This document shows positions 11,867 through 22,989 of a stretch of 64,000 bases of DNA, piece by piece. Within the stretch, counting starts at the first letter, position 1. Each line of letters begins with the position of its first letter. Made by a program: the position numbers and the translations under genes. The notes beneath the pieces are model-generated. The model saw only the letters and a program-made list of their open reading frames with translations, was not told where the DNA came from and did not search any database. Origin of the DNA: Phyllostachys edulis. Its lineage: Eukaryota; Streptophyta; Magnoliopsida; Poales; Poaceae. The stretch lies in contig CM070561.1 in the NCBI GenBank assembly GCA_036346405.1, positions 34,327,958-34,391,957 of the forward strand, written 5' to 3'.

Positions 11867-12217
11867 AACAATGTCAGCATTTTTAGTTACCTTAGGTTGC
11901 ACTTCACTTGTGACTGTGGGTGGTGGAGGTATAAAACGACGTTGCAATTTCTTCTTCATCTGCTCCCATGTGTACATGAAGTGGTACTCCAAATTTGACC
12001 ACCAATGTTGAACATCACCGATCAGTGCTGTCCTTGCCGTGCTCATCTTCTCATAAGGATCAAGGTCCTGTCTTTCAAAGTAGCTATCCAACATATTAAC
12101 CCATATAAAGTAGTCCAACGATGTACTCTCAGCGGTGAGTGGTAATATGTATGCAGGTAGTTGTTTCCCTTTGAGTTCAAATCTACCCGCGATGACATCG
12201 TAATCTACCAACTTCAA
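11867..12217 (-). pseudogene. gag: 5' part of element B gag
   Basis: About 117 codons on the minus strand, read into the Sirevirus-like insertion. The protein has the layout of a retrotransposon Gag (Retrotrans_gag-like): a central Trp-rich helix region (DVQHWWSNLEY) followed by an FIPPPPT linker. A TGA stop directly precedes the open frame and no ATG opens it, so the true start is uncertain or lost. The frame continues without a break at 1616, so the nested insertion, and not point decay, is what splits it. Relation to Ty3-type Gag is likely but not certain. Confidence 0.6.
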
Positions 12218-13517
12218 TCAACCTGTCATTATTAGTTGAAAACAAGGAAACAAATCACAAGTATATGTTCCTATCAACTATTAGGATCTGGAGGCTCAAG
12301 TCACACACGTTCAAGCTCTTACCAAGCTCTTGCAAGTTCTAACCAATGCAAACAGGTGGTGCAACCAGTGGCTGGTTCGTGATAAACTTGACTCAAGTGA
12401 GGAGTAGAGCGATTGCAAGGGTCGGTTCGACGTGATCTACTCGATTAGTAGAAAGTGGAGCTTGGACAGGCTTAATATTAGATAGCAAGGGAAACAATCA
12501 ATTAATTTCAGAAATTACATATAATTGAATTATAGTTCGTATCTAACACTTAGCCTATGTTGCTGATCAAACAAGAATGATACATGCTATGGTCAAGTGT
12601 ATATGAGTGTACAAAAACAATATGATCAATATATACAATTCTAGAACATGAAGGATCAAATATAGCTAGCTGAATTTCAGATCAACACCCAACTGGACAG
12701 CAAACCGGTAATTAGTCTACAAATTTTTTTTATGGCCTTTTTTTTCTTTCTTTTTGTCTAACCTGAATCTTTTTTTTTCACTTTTGCATTTTCTTTTTTC
12801 TTTTTGTACCAATACCAGATTGCAACTCAGCCGAGTACGAAATTCTCAAGTGGAGTTCGATCCGGAAAAGACAGCAGCAGCTACGTAACTTGCAACACGT
12901 GCAGGTTTCAAAATACTGATCCAATCACTACCAAATTTTGTAGGAAGGTGGGATTTTGAGTTAGGAAGCTAACAAAAGTGGTTCGGGTGGATTGGGATCT
13001 CTGGATCCAAAGATATGAAGTTTTTTGGTGTCGGCTGCGCAGAGGAAATTTCTGGTAGGAAACGGGCAATTGCAACACATGCATATTTTAAACTACTAAT
13101 TCAATCACTACCAAATTTTTCGGGAAAGTGGGATTTTGAGTTAGGAAGCTAACAAAAGTGGTTCGGGTGGATTTGGATCTCTGGATCGAAAGATATGAAA
13201 TTTTTGGTGTCGGCTGCGCAGAGAAAAATTTCTGGCCAGAAACAGGAAGCTGTTTTCAGGTCGTGTAGGTTTTGTGGACTTGGGTATCAAGAACACTCTT
13301 TTTTTTTTTTGGCTTAACAAAGATATTGACCAGCAACTAGACTCGATTAGTACGGATGAAAATTCAATTAAGCAAATTTAAACTAACAGATTGAAAGGCA
13401 CAACGGGGTTTGAACAGCGGAGATTAATTCTTTTTTTAGGGCAAAATTTTCTGGACTATAGGAAATAAAAACCAATCTACTAACTAGGGATACAAGAATT
13501 CTTACCGGTCAACTATA
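12218..13517 (-). other. Leader of element B
   Basis: Non-coding, with T-rich tracts (12725-12800, 13300-13312). A local direct duplication is visible: gaagctaacaaaagtggttc with its surroundings at about 12960-13040 recurs at about 13140-13215. No other feature was found. Confidence 0.6.
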
Positions 13518-13529
13518 GCTCTGATACCA
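13518..13529 (-). other. Primer-binding site of element B
   Basis: The minus strand reads TGGTATCAGAGC, two nucleotides inside the LTR end. This matches the plant initiator tRNA-Met complement. Confidence 0.88.
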
Positions 13530-13531
13530 CC

Positions 13532-14487
13532 TGATGAGACAATGGTTCCCGATCTTCCGATAGGATGATAATTTCGATTTGAAGGAGAACGACTTTGACG
13601 ATACAGGTTTCTAACCGGTCACAACCAGAACGCTAAGCAATCGCTAAACCACACTTCGAGTCGTTATCAACCGTGCCAAGAACGTGGTTGACTTGACCAT
13701 GAAGGTCTATTCCTGCATGCGATCGAAGAACACGCAAGAACAAGATAATAAGCAATCCAAAATTGCAAATAGGATTGAAATGTTTGAATTGAGTTGGGAT
13801 TCCGAATAAGGATCTTGACTGGGTGGTCTAGTCGACACATGCAAAAGATACAAGTTGCAAGGAAGGCAAACTAAAACATAAACAAAATCCAAGAAAACTA
13901 GAGGGGTGCGGGTTCCTTAAATAGGGAAGGGAGAGCCACCATATCTAAGAAAATTTGGTATGGTACTATTCATGTTACTGTTCACGCATAAACAGTATGC
14001 GTGAACAGTACGGGCCGCCTGGGGTGGCTCCTTCTCTTGGGCCCAAGCATTACAAGGCCCAATTTGGCCCAAACAGGTGACGCAACACCTTCTTTTGATG
14101 ATTGCGGTGCACTCAGTAGGAATTTGGAGGTGCGACCGGATCCGTTCGAAAGAGGACAAGGTAATCTTTCCATCAAGTACTCATGAACCTCAAACGGACT
14201 CCGTATATGAAAGTTATGCACGTTTGAAGTCGGTGCTGTCTTCGGAGGCCGATTTGGATTCCAAAATGGGTCCAGCTCGAACTGCTTGCTTGTCTTGGAC
14301 CAAAAGTGACATGGTGCTGCACATATCTATATTTTTATCATTAGGTAGTATCATATAGTTCATATAATATAAAGGCACTCCTAAAAACAAGCTCACCTGA
14401 TAATTTAAGGGAAGCGTACGAGCTCTTGTACTTGGAACAGCAAGCATAGCAAATATGGTTGTATCCATAGGGATCATGTCCTCATCA
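13532..14487 (-). repeat. 5' LTR of element B
   Basis: 956 bp with perfect 7-bp terminal inverted repeats (TGATGAG...CTCATCA). The inner part contains the palindrome ctgttcacgc/gcgtgaacag near 13978-14010. Short ORFs across it overlap on both strands and are not credible genes. Confidence 0.85.
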
Positions 14488-14492
14488 ACTAC

Positions 14493-15205
14493 TAATCACC
14501 AGAATGGAAGTTTTGCAAATATTGGTTAAATTTCTAGCAATTAGATTGAGCCTCGTGGTTCATGCTTTCGCTCCCTGGAGCGTCGATAGTGTCTCGAAAT
14601 CTACCAACACAGGTTTTTGAGGTTCAACAGTTCGTGGTCATAGTTATTAGTGACTAGTTCAATACATGTGTTTTGCTGTTCAGGAGTCCTCCACCACCAC
14701 CCAGCTTTTTTGAGCTCCTTTGGTGCCTTTTCAATAGGGTCAGGTACGTAAGGTTTCCACCGTTCGAAGGTTTCAGCTCGCTTTGCGTAGTTGAACATAT
14801 ACTTCTACTCGATGCACACCATATCGTACATGTCCAGACCATCGATCTATTGGAAGAAGTTACATCACATCTCTAGCTGCCATTATGCGCTCATGAAATT
14901 AAGGATATATGGAATGCAACGTAACATGAAAAAAATCTATAAGATTTGTTTAAGAGGATGTTTCCGCATGTGTAGTATGCCCGGGTGGCGGTCGCCAAGT
15001 GTGTGGACTAGATGATTTTCGTGGTTCTTCATACACACATTGCGGGAGTGGAAACTCCAGTGGTACCGACGCATCCTTCATAGAATAATCGGGGTAGGGT
15101 TTAGCTCTCTTGGCAAACCACTTGCACTTCTGTAGCATCAATAGCTCAGCTACACAATTGGGTGAGCGACAGATTTCTACACTTTTTCTCAGCATCTATT
15201 CCGCT
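14493..15205 (-). pseudogene. Unidentified coding remnant, left side of the CACTA insertion
   Basis: Two exon-like blocks lie on the minus strand. The first, 15195-14950, encodes a Cys/Pro-rich segment with motifs EICRSPNCVAELL, CKWFAKRAKPY and FPLPQCVYEEP. The second, about 14857-14601, carries IDGLDMYDM, FNYAKRAETFERWKPYVPD and a WWWRTPEQQ stretch and ends at a stop. An intron-like gap with an AG acceptor just before IDG joins them. The style recalls plant GRF-type zinc-finger proteins found in transposon-rich DNA, but I do not recognise it firmly. A stop precedes FNYAK, so it is probably dead. The CACTA element 15209-31007 cuts it on its 5' side. Confidence 0.35.
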
Positions 15206-15208
15206 CCT

Positions 15209-15650
15209 CACTACTACAGGATGAATATTTCCCCCCGATCAAAAATCACAAGAAAATAGAAAAAAAATCGTCGGGTTTTATTTTGTCGACGGCAACTCGT
15301 CGAGCAAATCCCCTCGGGTCTAGGTGGTCAGGAAAATTCAATTTGTCTTACGGTTCACCATCAAGAAAATTTTTCCTAACAGTTTCTGCTATTTTCCTGA
15401 TGGTTTTACGAACCACCCATAAAAAAGATTTTGCTTGACGGGTATTCACCGTCAAGAAACATTTAACTGACGATTTTGTTGCCCGCTCATAAAACGAATT
15501 TAGCTTACGGGTATTAACCATCAAGAAAACTATACCTGACGTTTGGGACATTACCGTCAAGAAAACAAAAATTGACGGTTGGGACATTACCATCAAGAAA
15601 ATTAAACCTGACGGTTCTGTGCCTGTAAGCAAATTTTTTCCTGAGTGTAT
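15209..15650. repeat. CACTA terminal inverted repeat and subterminal repeats (3' side)
   Basis: CACTACTACAGGA is followed by repeats of about 25-40 bp with alternating orientation, such as GACGGGTATTCACCGTCAAGAAA and GACGGTT...ACCATCAAGAAAA, spread over 15340-15640. In CACTA elements such subterminal repeats bind the second (TNPA-like) protein; that role is inferred here. Confidence 0.85.
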
Positions 15651-16853
15651 TGCTGTCACCAAAATGACTTCATGGCTGTCAACAAAATTATTAGCAGCCA
15701 AGATAGCAATGCTAGCAGAAATTGTCAATGATCATACACACACTAATATTTGATTCATACACATCCAAGTATCATATAATCCAAAATACACATCCATACA
15801 TCTATAATCCACAATACACATCCATACATTAATCCACACACAAAAAAAGTTCAAGCTTAAACTAGCATCATTTCAAGCCCAATACCATCCATAAGGTTCA
15901 CTTGTAGAAAGCAACATTGTAATCCACACAAAAGACATCTAAAAATCCAGTACTACCACAATACACCTAAAGATCAATATCACATACAGGTTATGTAAGT
16001 CCATCTAAAAGTCCAGTAATACCATTCATGTTGAACTATTCAAAAGAGCTAGCAAGATATCATCAAAGATCATGTGGACATTCAGTTGCATTCGTCAGTC
16101 GATGTTGTTGGCATCATGGTTGTTGCCGCCATTAATGTCACCATTGCAGTTGTCGCCATCATTATTAGCATTGTTGCCATCAATGGCATTGTCATCCGGT
16201 GTTGAGCCCACATGGGAGGATCCAGTCCCAGTCCTGGTCCCTTCCTGTAAGGTGAATAGAGTGTGCCAACATTGTGAGTCTGCCTTAGCACAAAAAAACC
16301 ATTAGAAGTGCTAACAGAAGAGCTAAAGCAACCCACTAAACACTAGCATTAGGAGTCTGCCTAAGCATGGTTAGAACCATTATAAGTGCTAAAAGAAAAG
16401 CTAGACCAATCAAAATCTATGACAAGCCTGTTTTTTAAAAATTGGTTGCACGTGTGGACAAAAATTCTAGACAAACCCATTGCCACCTTACTATGAACAT
16501 ATAACTAAATGGGATTCAGGTTAAGCCCATGTGATAGAACACTCAACATGAGTCCACTTGCTCACTCCTGCACTGCTTGTTGTCACTCTGACACACCAAA
16601 AAGTATTAGTGTCTAATCCAAATTAGTTCTCCAAAAGATAGAGGTTTGGACAACCTTGTAACTTTCATGAGATATCGTTGGTAGCATTGTCAATAATTTT
16701 AGTTGCTAAGTATTCTTACCTATGATTGTGCAGATGTTTCATGAAGTAGCTCCTCTGGTGGTGGTTCTTCACCCATCTTTTGGAAAAGCATCTACATTTG
16801 AAAACTTCACAAGGTTAGAGTGGCCTCTAATATAACAATTTAGCATTTATCAA
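15651..16853. other. CACTA internal non-coding stretch
   Basis: AT-rich sequence with short A-rich phrases repeated near 15740-15840 (catccatacat...aatccac). A 16080-16336 segment is open on both strands but is a low-complexity run of Met/Ala/Thr on the minus strand. No TNPA-like second gene was recognised. Confidence 0.5.
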
Positions 16854-17431
16854 CTATAGCAGACTAGTACATATGGTAGTCAGTGCGAAGTTAAAAGCAA
16901 CCTTGTACTCTTCTATTGTGAGATCACGACAACCCCAAGGACTAATGCATCGACTCAGGTATTGGAATATGTGAAGGTCGCATGAACTTTGAAATGTAGA
17001 GGCACCATTATCGTACCGAGGTGCCTTGTTTCTAATTGATCGAACTTTCGGGTTAAAATATAGTGATAGAAAATTTGTTGCCTCCTCAACTAGGTAAGCC
17101 TCAACAATGGAACCCTTAACTCGAGCCTTATTCCGCACTTTCTTCCTAAGTTTTTGTATGTACCTACAACGACCAGATAATTAATTAGATGTATTGTCGG
17201 GCTAGAAAGAAGAAAATAGTGGTAGTACTTATGTTTACCTCCCATATGGATACATCCAGTGGGCCTGAACAGAGCCTCCTAGTCGAGCCTCATAGGGAAG
17301 ATGTATGATTAGATGTTGCATAGGATTAAAGAAACTGGGAGGAAATAACTTTTCTAATTTGCATAGAAGCACTGCAACATTTTGTTCTAGTGAGACTATG
17401 ACATCCTTGCTTATCTCTTTAGCACACAACT
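16854..17431 (-). pseudogene. TNP2 transposase, 3' exons
   Basis: The minus-strand exon 17431-17239 carries the C-terminal TNP2 region (LCKLEKLFPPSFFNPMQHL, QAHWMYPYGR; DUF4218-like). It is joined by a clean GT-AG intron of 75 bp (17238-17164) to the exon starting at 17163, which carries VRNKARVKGSIVEAYLVEE. Phase is kept across the intron. This half is separated from the rest of the gene by the Tekay insertion at 17432-26610; the sequence before the insertion point (26616) continues the same domain. The gene end near 16854 falls earlier than in long TNP2 proteins. Confidence 0.8.
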
Positions 17432-19206
17432 TGTGACACCCTGAATTAATTTTAGACTCTTTTTGGAGTTTTCAAAAATAAAGAGAACCATTTTGTTTTG
17501 ATGAGAATTCAGAGCTTAACCTGCAATTTCATAATGGGTTTAAACTACCTAACTCAAACTACAACTAAAGGTTTCTTGCTGGTTTATTGAGTTATCGGAG
17601 CTTTGCTGGTCTTTGCTTCTCTGTCCATCTTTTACCCACTTTCGACCCAGACCTCACCTTTGTTAGGATCCAGAGGTTCGGACCTCCTCTGTCTTGAGCC
17701 CTCCTATGGTCTAGACCTCCTTAGGTCTAGATCCTCCAAGCACTTGGACCTCCACTGGGTCCAATACCCCTCTCGGATCCTCTCTGACTCGCAATCTTCC
17801 CAAGTCTGTGCCACCCTTGTGTGTATTTGAACTCCTTTGGAACCCTAAGGACCTCTCCATGTCCTCTAGGACCTCCCCTTACATTTATTTGATCTCCCCG
17901 TGTCCTTCAGGACCTCTCCATGTCCTCTAGGACCTCCCCTTACATTTCTTAGACCTCCCTGTGTCCTACCGGACCTCCCCAGGTCCTCCAGGACCTCCTC
18001 CTTGCCCATTTACATCTCAATTGATTGTGAGTCGTCCGATTTGCATTGGACGGCTTGATACTGGTGAGGTGTTGGTCCGAACCTCCCACCTTCTCTAAGC
18101 CTTTGGATCTCTAGTGGACGTTCCGATTTGTTGTGACGTTCGGGCGGTCCGAACGTTCCAACCATTTTGGACGGTCCGATCAACATCCAACGGTTCCGGA
18201 CCTCCTCCTGGCATATCTGGACCGTTAAGACCTCCCCCTTGGAGATCTTAACCGTCCAGACCTCCTCATTGTAAATCTGGACCGCCAAGACCTCCCCTTT
18301 TGATATCTTGGCTGTCCAGACCTCCCCTTCTTGGCAGATCTGAATCGTTAGGACCTCCCATTGGGAATCCTAACCATCCAGACCTCCCCTGGATTGGATC
18401 CTACGGTTCTAGACCTCCTTTGCGGGTGAGGTTCTCCTTTTATTCTTGCGGACCTCCTCTGGTGCGCTTGATCTTGACCGTTGGACCTCCCCCTTTGGAG
18501 ATCCAACCGTCAGGTCCTCCCTTGCGGGTAAGGACCTCCCCCTTGCCCTTGCGGACCTCCTCTGGTGCGCTTGATCTTGACCGTTTGGACCTCCCCCTTG
18601 GAGATCCAACCGTTAGGACCTCCCCGGTGGGTGAGGACCTCCCCTTGTTCACTGCAAGACCTCCTCGAGGTCCTTGCAGTACCTCCTTGGTGGGTCTTGG
18701 CTGCCCCACTTGGCAATCAAGCCCCCAGTTTCTTTACCTTTGACTATGTCCTTTGGGGCAAGGAAATCTCCGTAGCATTTAATGCATGTTGTATCACATT
18801 AAATGCCCCCACCTTTGCAGTACGCATGTCACACTGATTGTCACATTCCTTGCCTACTCTCTTGTCCTATTTACCAACTCTTGTTGACTCATCCTGGGTC
18901 ATGTGCATAGCTTTCCCTATATATATTTTGGGAGAGCCCTCCTTTATCACTTTCTTTCTCATTTTTGCTCTCTGTCTCAACCGAGCCACCATAGCCCTCC
19001 TCTCTCAAGTCTCTGGACCTCCTCCAACTCGAGCTTGGACATTCTCTCTGGAGCTCCAGGACCTCTCCACCAAGCTCCTTGGACCTCCTCTTAACCTCCC
19101 AGCTTCTCTGTTGGTTTTGTCTTTAAGTTCATTTGGAGTTCTTTGGATTCTTGTTTGAGCTTTGTTTGAATATTTGGTTCTTCACGTGTAGATTGTCAAG
19201 ACCGCA
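17432..19206 (+). repeat. 5' LTR of the Tekay-like element, 3'-truncated
   Basis: It aligns with 22755 to about 24660 of the 3' LTR, up to tcaagaccgc at about 19197-19206, and then jumps into gag. About 1.95 kb of LTR, the PBS and upstream gag are missing. It also lacks a segment of about 170 bp present in the other LTR (near 23390-23560). Confidence 0.9.
17660..18700 (+). repeat. GACCTCC motif array, 5' LTR copy
   Basis: By eye I count about 24 GACCTCC motifs in about 1 kb, most as (A/G/C)GGACCTCCCC or AGACCTCCCC, spaced roughly 20-60 bp. They are interleaved with CCGTTAG/CCGTCCAG words and GGTCCGAACGTTCC-like palindromes. Two more occur near 19016-19090. Confidence 0.85.
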
Positions 19207-19209
19207 GGG

Positions 19210-20592
19210 GTGACGTGTTTTAATTGTCATGAAGTAGGGCACTATGCAAATAAGTGTCCGAAGAAATCTCAAGCTCCAGCTCCAACTCCCACTCGATCAG
19301 CTCAAGGGTCCTCAGCTCATGGCAGCCATTCAAGACCTCCAGTGCAGTTCAACAAAGGGCGAGTGAACCACCTCACGGCAGAGGAAGCTCAACAAGCTTC
19401 GGATGTAGTCCTTGGTACGTTTTTTGTTAATACCATCCCAGCCTCAGTCCTTTTTTACTTTGGAGCTTCACATTCATTTGTCTCTTCAAAATTTGTGGGT
19501 AGCAATGGGTTAGCTATTACTCATTTATTAAACCCTATGCTCATCCATTCCCCGGGCTTGGAAATGAGAACCAACTCCTTATGCCCAAATCTTTCCTTCG
19601 AAATCTTGGGAGTACCTTTCCATGCAGACTTGATAGTCTTGCACTCCCAAGGGTTAGATGTGATCCTAGGAATGGACTGGTTATCTAAAAACCAGGGCCA
19701 AATAGATTGTGCCAACAAGTCCATTGCGCTCACCAATGAGCAAGGGGTGCAAGTGGAATTTAGCCCCGAGACCTCTCCTAAGGCAGGTCCTAGGGTGTCC
19801 TGCTTGAGAGAAATGAGATTTGAAGACCTCCCTGTGGTAAGGGAGTACCCTGATGTGTTTCCTAGTGAGCTACCTGGAATGCCTCCAAACAGAGATTTAG
19901 AATTTGTCATTAACCTAGTCCCTGGGACAGCACCTATTTCCAAAAGACCATATAGGTTACCTGTTAATGACTTGGTTGAGCTAAAACAGCAAATTGAAGA
20001 AATGCAAAGCAAAGGTTTTATAAGGCCGAGTTCCTCTCCTTGGGGAGCTCCTGTGATCTTTGTGGCAAAGAAGGATGGTACACAACGTATGCGTGTGGAT
20101 TATAGGGCTCTTAATGATGTTACCATCAAGAATAAGTACCCTTTGCCCAGGATCGATGACTTATTTGATCAACTCAAAGGAGCAGCAGTTTTCTCCAAGA
20201 TTGACCTAAGGTCAGGTTACCACCAATTGAAGATTAGACAAGAGGACATTCCAAAAACAGCCTTTTCAACTCGATATGGACTTTATGAGTTCACAGTCAT
20301 GTCCTTTGGGTTAACTAATGCTCCTGCATACTTCATGAATTTGATGAACAAGGTGTTTATAGAGTATTTAGATAAGTTTGTCATTGTCTTCATAGATGAC
20401 ATTCTTGTGTACTCTAAAACCGAGCAAGAGCATGAAGGTCACCTTCGGTTAGTACTAAACAAGCTAAGGGACCACCAGCTCTATGCAAAGTTCGAGAAGT
20501 GTGACTTTTGGTTGAGTGAAGTTACCTTTTTAGGCCATATTATGTCAGCTGCTGGAGTGGCAGTTAACCCTAGCAAGGTCGAGATGTCCTAG
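19210..20592 (+). pseudogene. gag-pol: Tekay gag C-terminus, protease and reverse transcriptase
   Basis: Open for about 460 codons but without a native start; it begins at the deletion junction. In order: a CX2CX4HX4C zinc knuckle (CFNCHEVGHYANKC), a retropepsin-like domain, then a Ty3-type RT with RMRVDYRALN, the fingers/palm block and the catalytic FIDD box (VFIDDILVYSK). The protease active-site triad, normally DSG or DTG, reads YFG here, so the catalytic Asp is lost. The frame ends at a TAG at 20590-20592, just after RT. The opposite-strand ORF at 19521-20012 is a shadow. Confidence 0.9.
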
Positions 20593-21357
20593 ATTGGAAA
20601 TCACCTAACTCGATTACCACAGATAAAAGCTTCCTTGGAATGGCGAGGGTATTACCGTAGGTTTATTGAGGGCTTTTCAAGATAGCAAGACCTCTCACCC
20701 AAGCTGCTCAAAAGGAAACCAAATATGAATGGACTCCAAAGATGTGAGCATAGTTTTCAAGAGTTGAAGAAAAGATTGACCTCTGCTCGGTGTTGATTTT
20801 ACGACATTAGAAAGGATTTTGAAGTCTTTTGTGATGCCTCAAGATAAGGTCTTGGTTGTGTATTAATGCAAGAGGGTCGGGTAGTAGCTTATGCCTCTCG
20901 GCAACTAAAGCCTCATGAAGCCAACTACCCTACTCATGATCTGGAACTAGCAGCTGTAGTACATGCTCTAAAACTTTGGTGCCATTACCTTATTGGTAAT
21001 CGCTGCGAAGTCTTTACAGACCATAAGAGCTTAAAATATATCTTTACCCAACCGGACCTCAATCTTAGACAGAGGAGATGGTTGGAGCTTATTAAAGACT
21101 ATAACCTTGGGATTCACTACCACCCAGGAAAAGCAAATGTGGTGGCTGATGCTTTGAGCCGAAAAAGCTACTGCAATCTCCTATTGGTCCAAGAAAATCA
21201 GCCTAGATTATATGAAGAGATGAGGCGCCTAAATCTGGAAATTGTGAAGCAAGGTTTTGTTCATGCGCTTGAAATGGAGCCTGTGGTCCAGAAGCAGATC
21301 CGAGAGAAGCAATTCAAGGATAAAGACCTCCTGGAGATAAGAGACAACGTAGGATAA
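20593..21357 (+). pseudogene. pol: Tekay RT-connection and RNase H
   Basis: 20593-20865 is degenerate coding sequence with indels; it still shows YYRRFIEGF in one frame and Glu/Thr-rich RT-connection words. From 20866 the RNase H domain is open: VVAYASRQLKPHE, YPTHDLELAAVV, FTDHKSLKY and HPGKANVVADALSR. It closes with a TAA at about 21355, in a linker before the integrase. A decayed pol segment. Confidence 0.88.
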
Positions 21358-21378
21358 GGCAAAGCTCCTGGATTTTCA

Positions 21379-22602
21379 GTGGATGAACATGAGATCCTTT
21401 GGTTCGGCAAAAGGCTGTGTGTGCCGAACTGCCAGGACATAAAAGACCTCCTACTTAAGGAAGCCCATGAGTCACATTACTCCATCCATCCTGGGAGCAC
21501 AAAGATGTACCAAGACCTCAAAGAGAGATATTGGTGGGTTGGCATCAAAAGGGAAATAGCCGAGTTTGTAGCACATTGCGATGTGTGCCAAAGAGTCAAG
21601 GCCGAACACCAAAGACCTGCCGGTTTGCTTCAACCTTTACCAATTCCTGAGTGGAAATGGGAACAAATTGGCATGGATTTTATCACTGGATTGCCAAGAA
21701 CTCAATCGGGTTATGACTCCATTTGGGTTATTGTGGATCGGTTGACTAAAGTGGTGCACTTTATCCCAGTCAAGACCACCTATTCAAGTAACAAGTTGGC
21801 TGAGTTGTACTTAGCACGGATTGTATGTCTACATGGTGTACCCAAGAGTATAGTGTCGGATAGAGGTTCCCAGTTCACTTCAAGGTTTTGGGAGGGTCTC
21901 CACGAAGCCTTGGGGACAAGACTTAATTTCAGCACTGCTTACTGTCCTCAAACCGATGGTCAAACAGAGAGAGTGAATCAAATACTTGAGGACATGCATC
22001 GAGCTTGTGTTTTGGACTATGGAGATAGCTGGGATAAGAACCTCTCCTATGCTGAGTTCTCCTACAATAACAGTTACCAAGCTAGTCTGGAGATGTCACC
22101 CTTTGAAGCTTTATATGGGAGGCAATGTAGAACTCCTCTCCTATGGGATCAAGTGGGCGAGCGCCAATATTATGGACCTGATGTCATCATGCAAGCTGAA
22201 AAAAAAGTGAAGCTCATAAGGGAGCGCTTGCGGGAGGCTCAGTCTAGACAAAAGAGCTACGCCGATACTCGTCGTCGAGACCTATCTTTTGAAGTTGGAG
22301 ATTTTGTGTACCTTAGGGTAACCCCATTCAAAGGGGTTAGGAGATTTCGAACTAGGGGGAAGCTAGCTCCAAGATTTGTAGGACCATACAAGATATTGGC
22401 AAGGCAAGGTGAAGTGGCTTACAAAATTGAGCTGCCCACTTCTCTTTCGGCAATGCACAATACCTTCCATGTGTCACAATTAAGGAAATGCCTTCAGGTA
22501 CCTGAAGACCACACCTCATTGGAAAGCATTGACCTCCAAGAAGACCTCACTTATGTGGAGAAACCAATCAAAATTTTGGGCGTCATAGGCGTGTCACCGT
22601 AG
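21379..22602 (+). pseudogene. pol: Tekay integrase
   Basis: An open stretch of 407 codons with an HHCC zinc finger (HESHYSIHPGSTKMYQDL ... HCDVCQRVK) and the catalytic core with GMDFI, VSDRGSQF and the Glu in GQTERVNQ. The C-terminal region has LAPRFVGPYKIL and NTFHVSQLRKC. It ends in a frameshift near 22590. An internal ORF at 21986-22210 is a shadow. Integrases of this family insert the cDNA; the core residues are present but the surrounding polyprotein is broken. Confidence 0.92.
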
Positions 22603-22735
22603 CGAAATTCTTGAACCTACAAGGTGCAATGGAGCCACCATCCAGAGAGCGAAGGCACCTGGGAAAAGGAGGAAGACCTTAGAACAAACTACCCATATCT
22701 CTTTGCTGGCCAAGCTTCAATCTCGGGTCGAGATT
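22596..22735 (+). pseudogene. Chromodomain-like C-terminus, out of frame
   Basis: After the frame break, another frame encodes VQWSHHPE, GTWEKEEDL and YPYLFAGQ. These are the typical chromodomain/tail words of Tekay integrases, which help direct integration to chromatin. It is displaced from the integrase frame by an indel around 22590. Confidence 0.7.
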
Positions 22736-22740
22736 CCCTT

Positions 22741-22754
22741 AAGGGGGGTAGGTT
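22741..22754 (+). other. Polypurine tract of the Tekay-like element
   Basis: AAGGGGGGTAGGTT directly before the 3' LTR start TGTGACACC, as expected for plus-strand priming. Confidence 0.85.
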
Positions 22755-22989
22755 TGTGACACCCTGAATTAATTTTAGACTCTTTTTGGAGTTTTCAAAA
22801 ATAAAGAGAACCATTTTGTTTTGATGAGAATTCAGAGCTTAACCTGCAATTTCATAATGAGTTTAAACTACCTAAGTCAAACTACAACTAAAGGTTTCTT
22901 GCTGGTTTATTGAGTTATTGGAGCTTTGCTGGTCTTTCCTTCTCTGTCCATCTTTTACCCACTTTCGACCCAGACCTCACCTTTGTTAG

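Larger units (their letters stand above)
1244..14487 (-). mobile_element. LTR retrotransposon B (gag-only, non-autonomous), interrupted by a Sirevirus-like element
   Basis: The element is bounded by TGATGAG at 1244 and CTCATCA ending at 14487, with a 5-bp TSD ACTAC (1239-1243 and 14488-14492). Without the nested insertion it is about 3.0 kb. In minus-strand order it has a 956-bp 5' LTR (13532-14487), a primer-binding site, a leader, a gag-like ORF and a stub of the 3' LTR (1244-1425). No protease, reverse transcriptase or integrase is present, so it would have depended on enzymes supplied in trans. Most of the 3' LTR is missing. Confidence 0.85.

Noticed and set aside
13518..13529. tRNA gene fragments at TGGTATCAGAGC sites
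   Set aside because: These are retrotransposon primer-binding sites next to LTR ends; no cloverleaf is present.
19521..20012. 163-codon minus-strand ORF
   Set aside because: Antisense shadow of the Tekay protease/RT frame, which has clear catalytic motifs on the plus strand.
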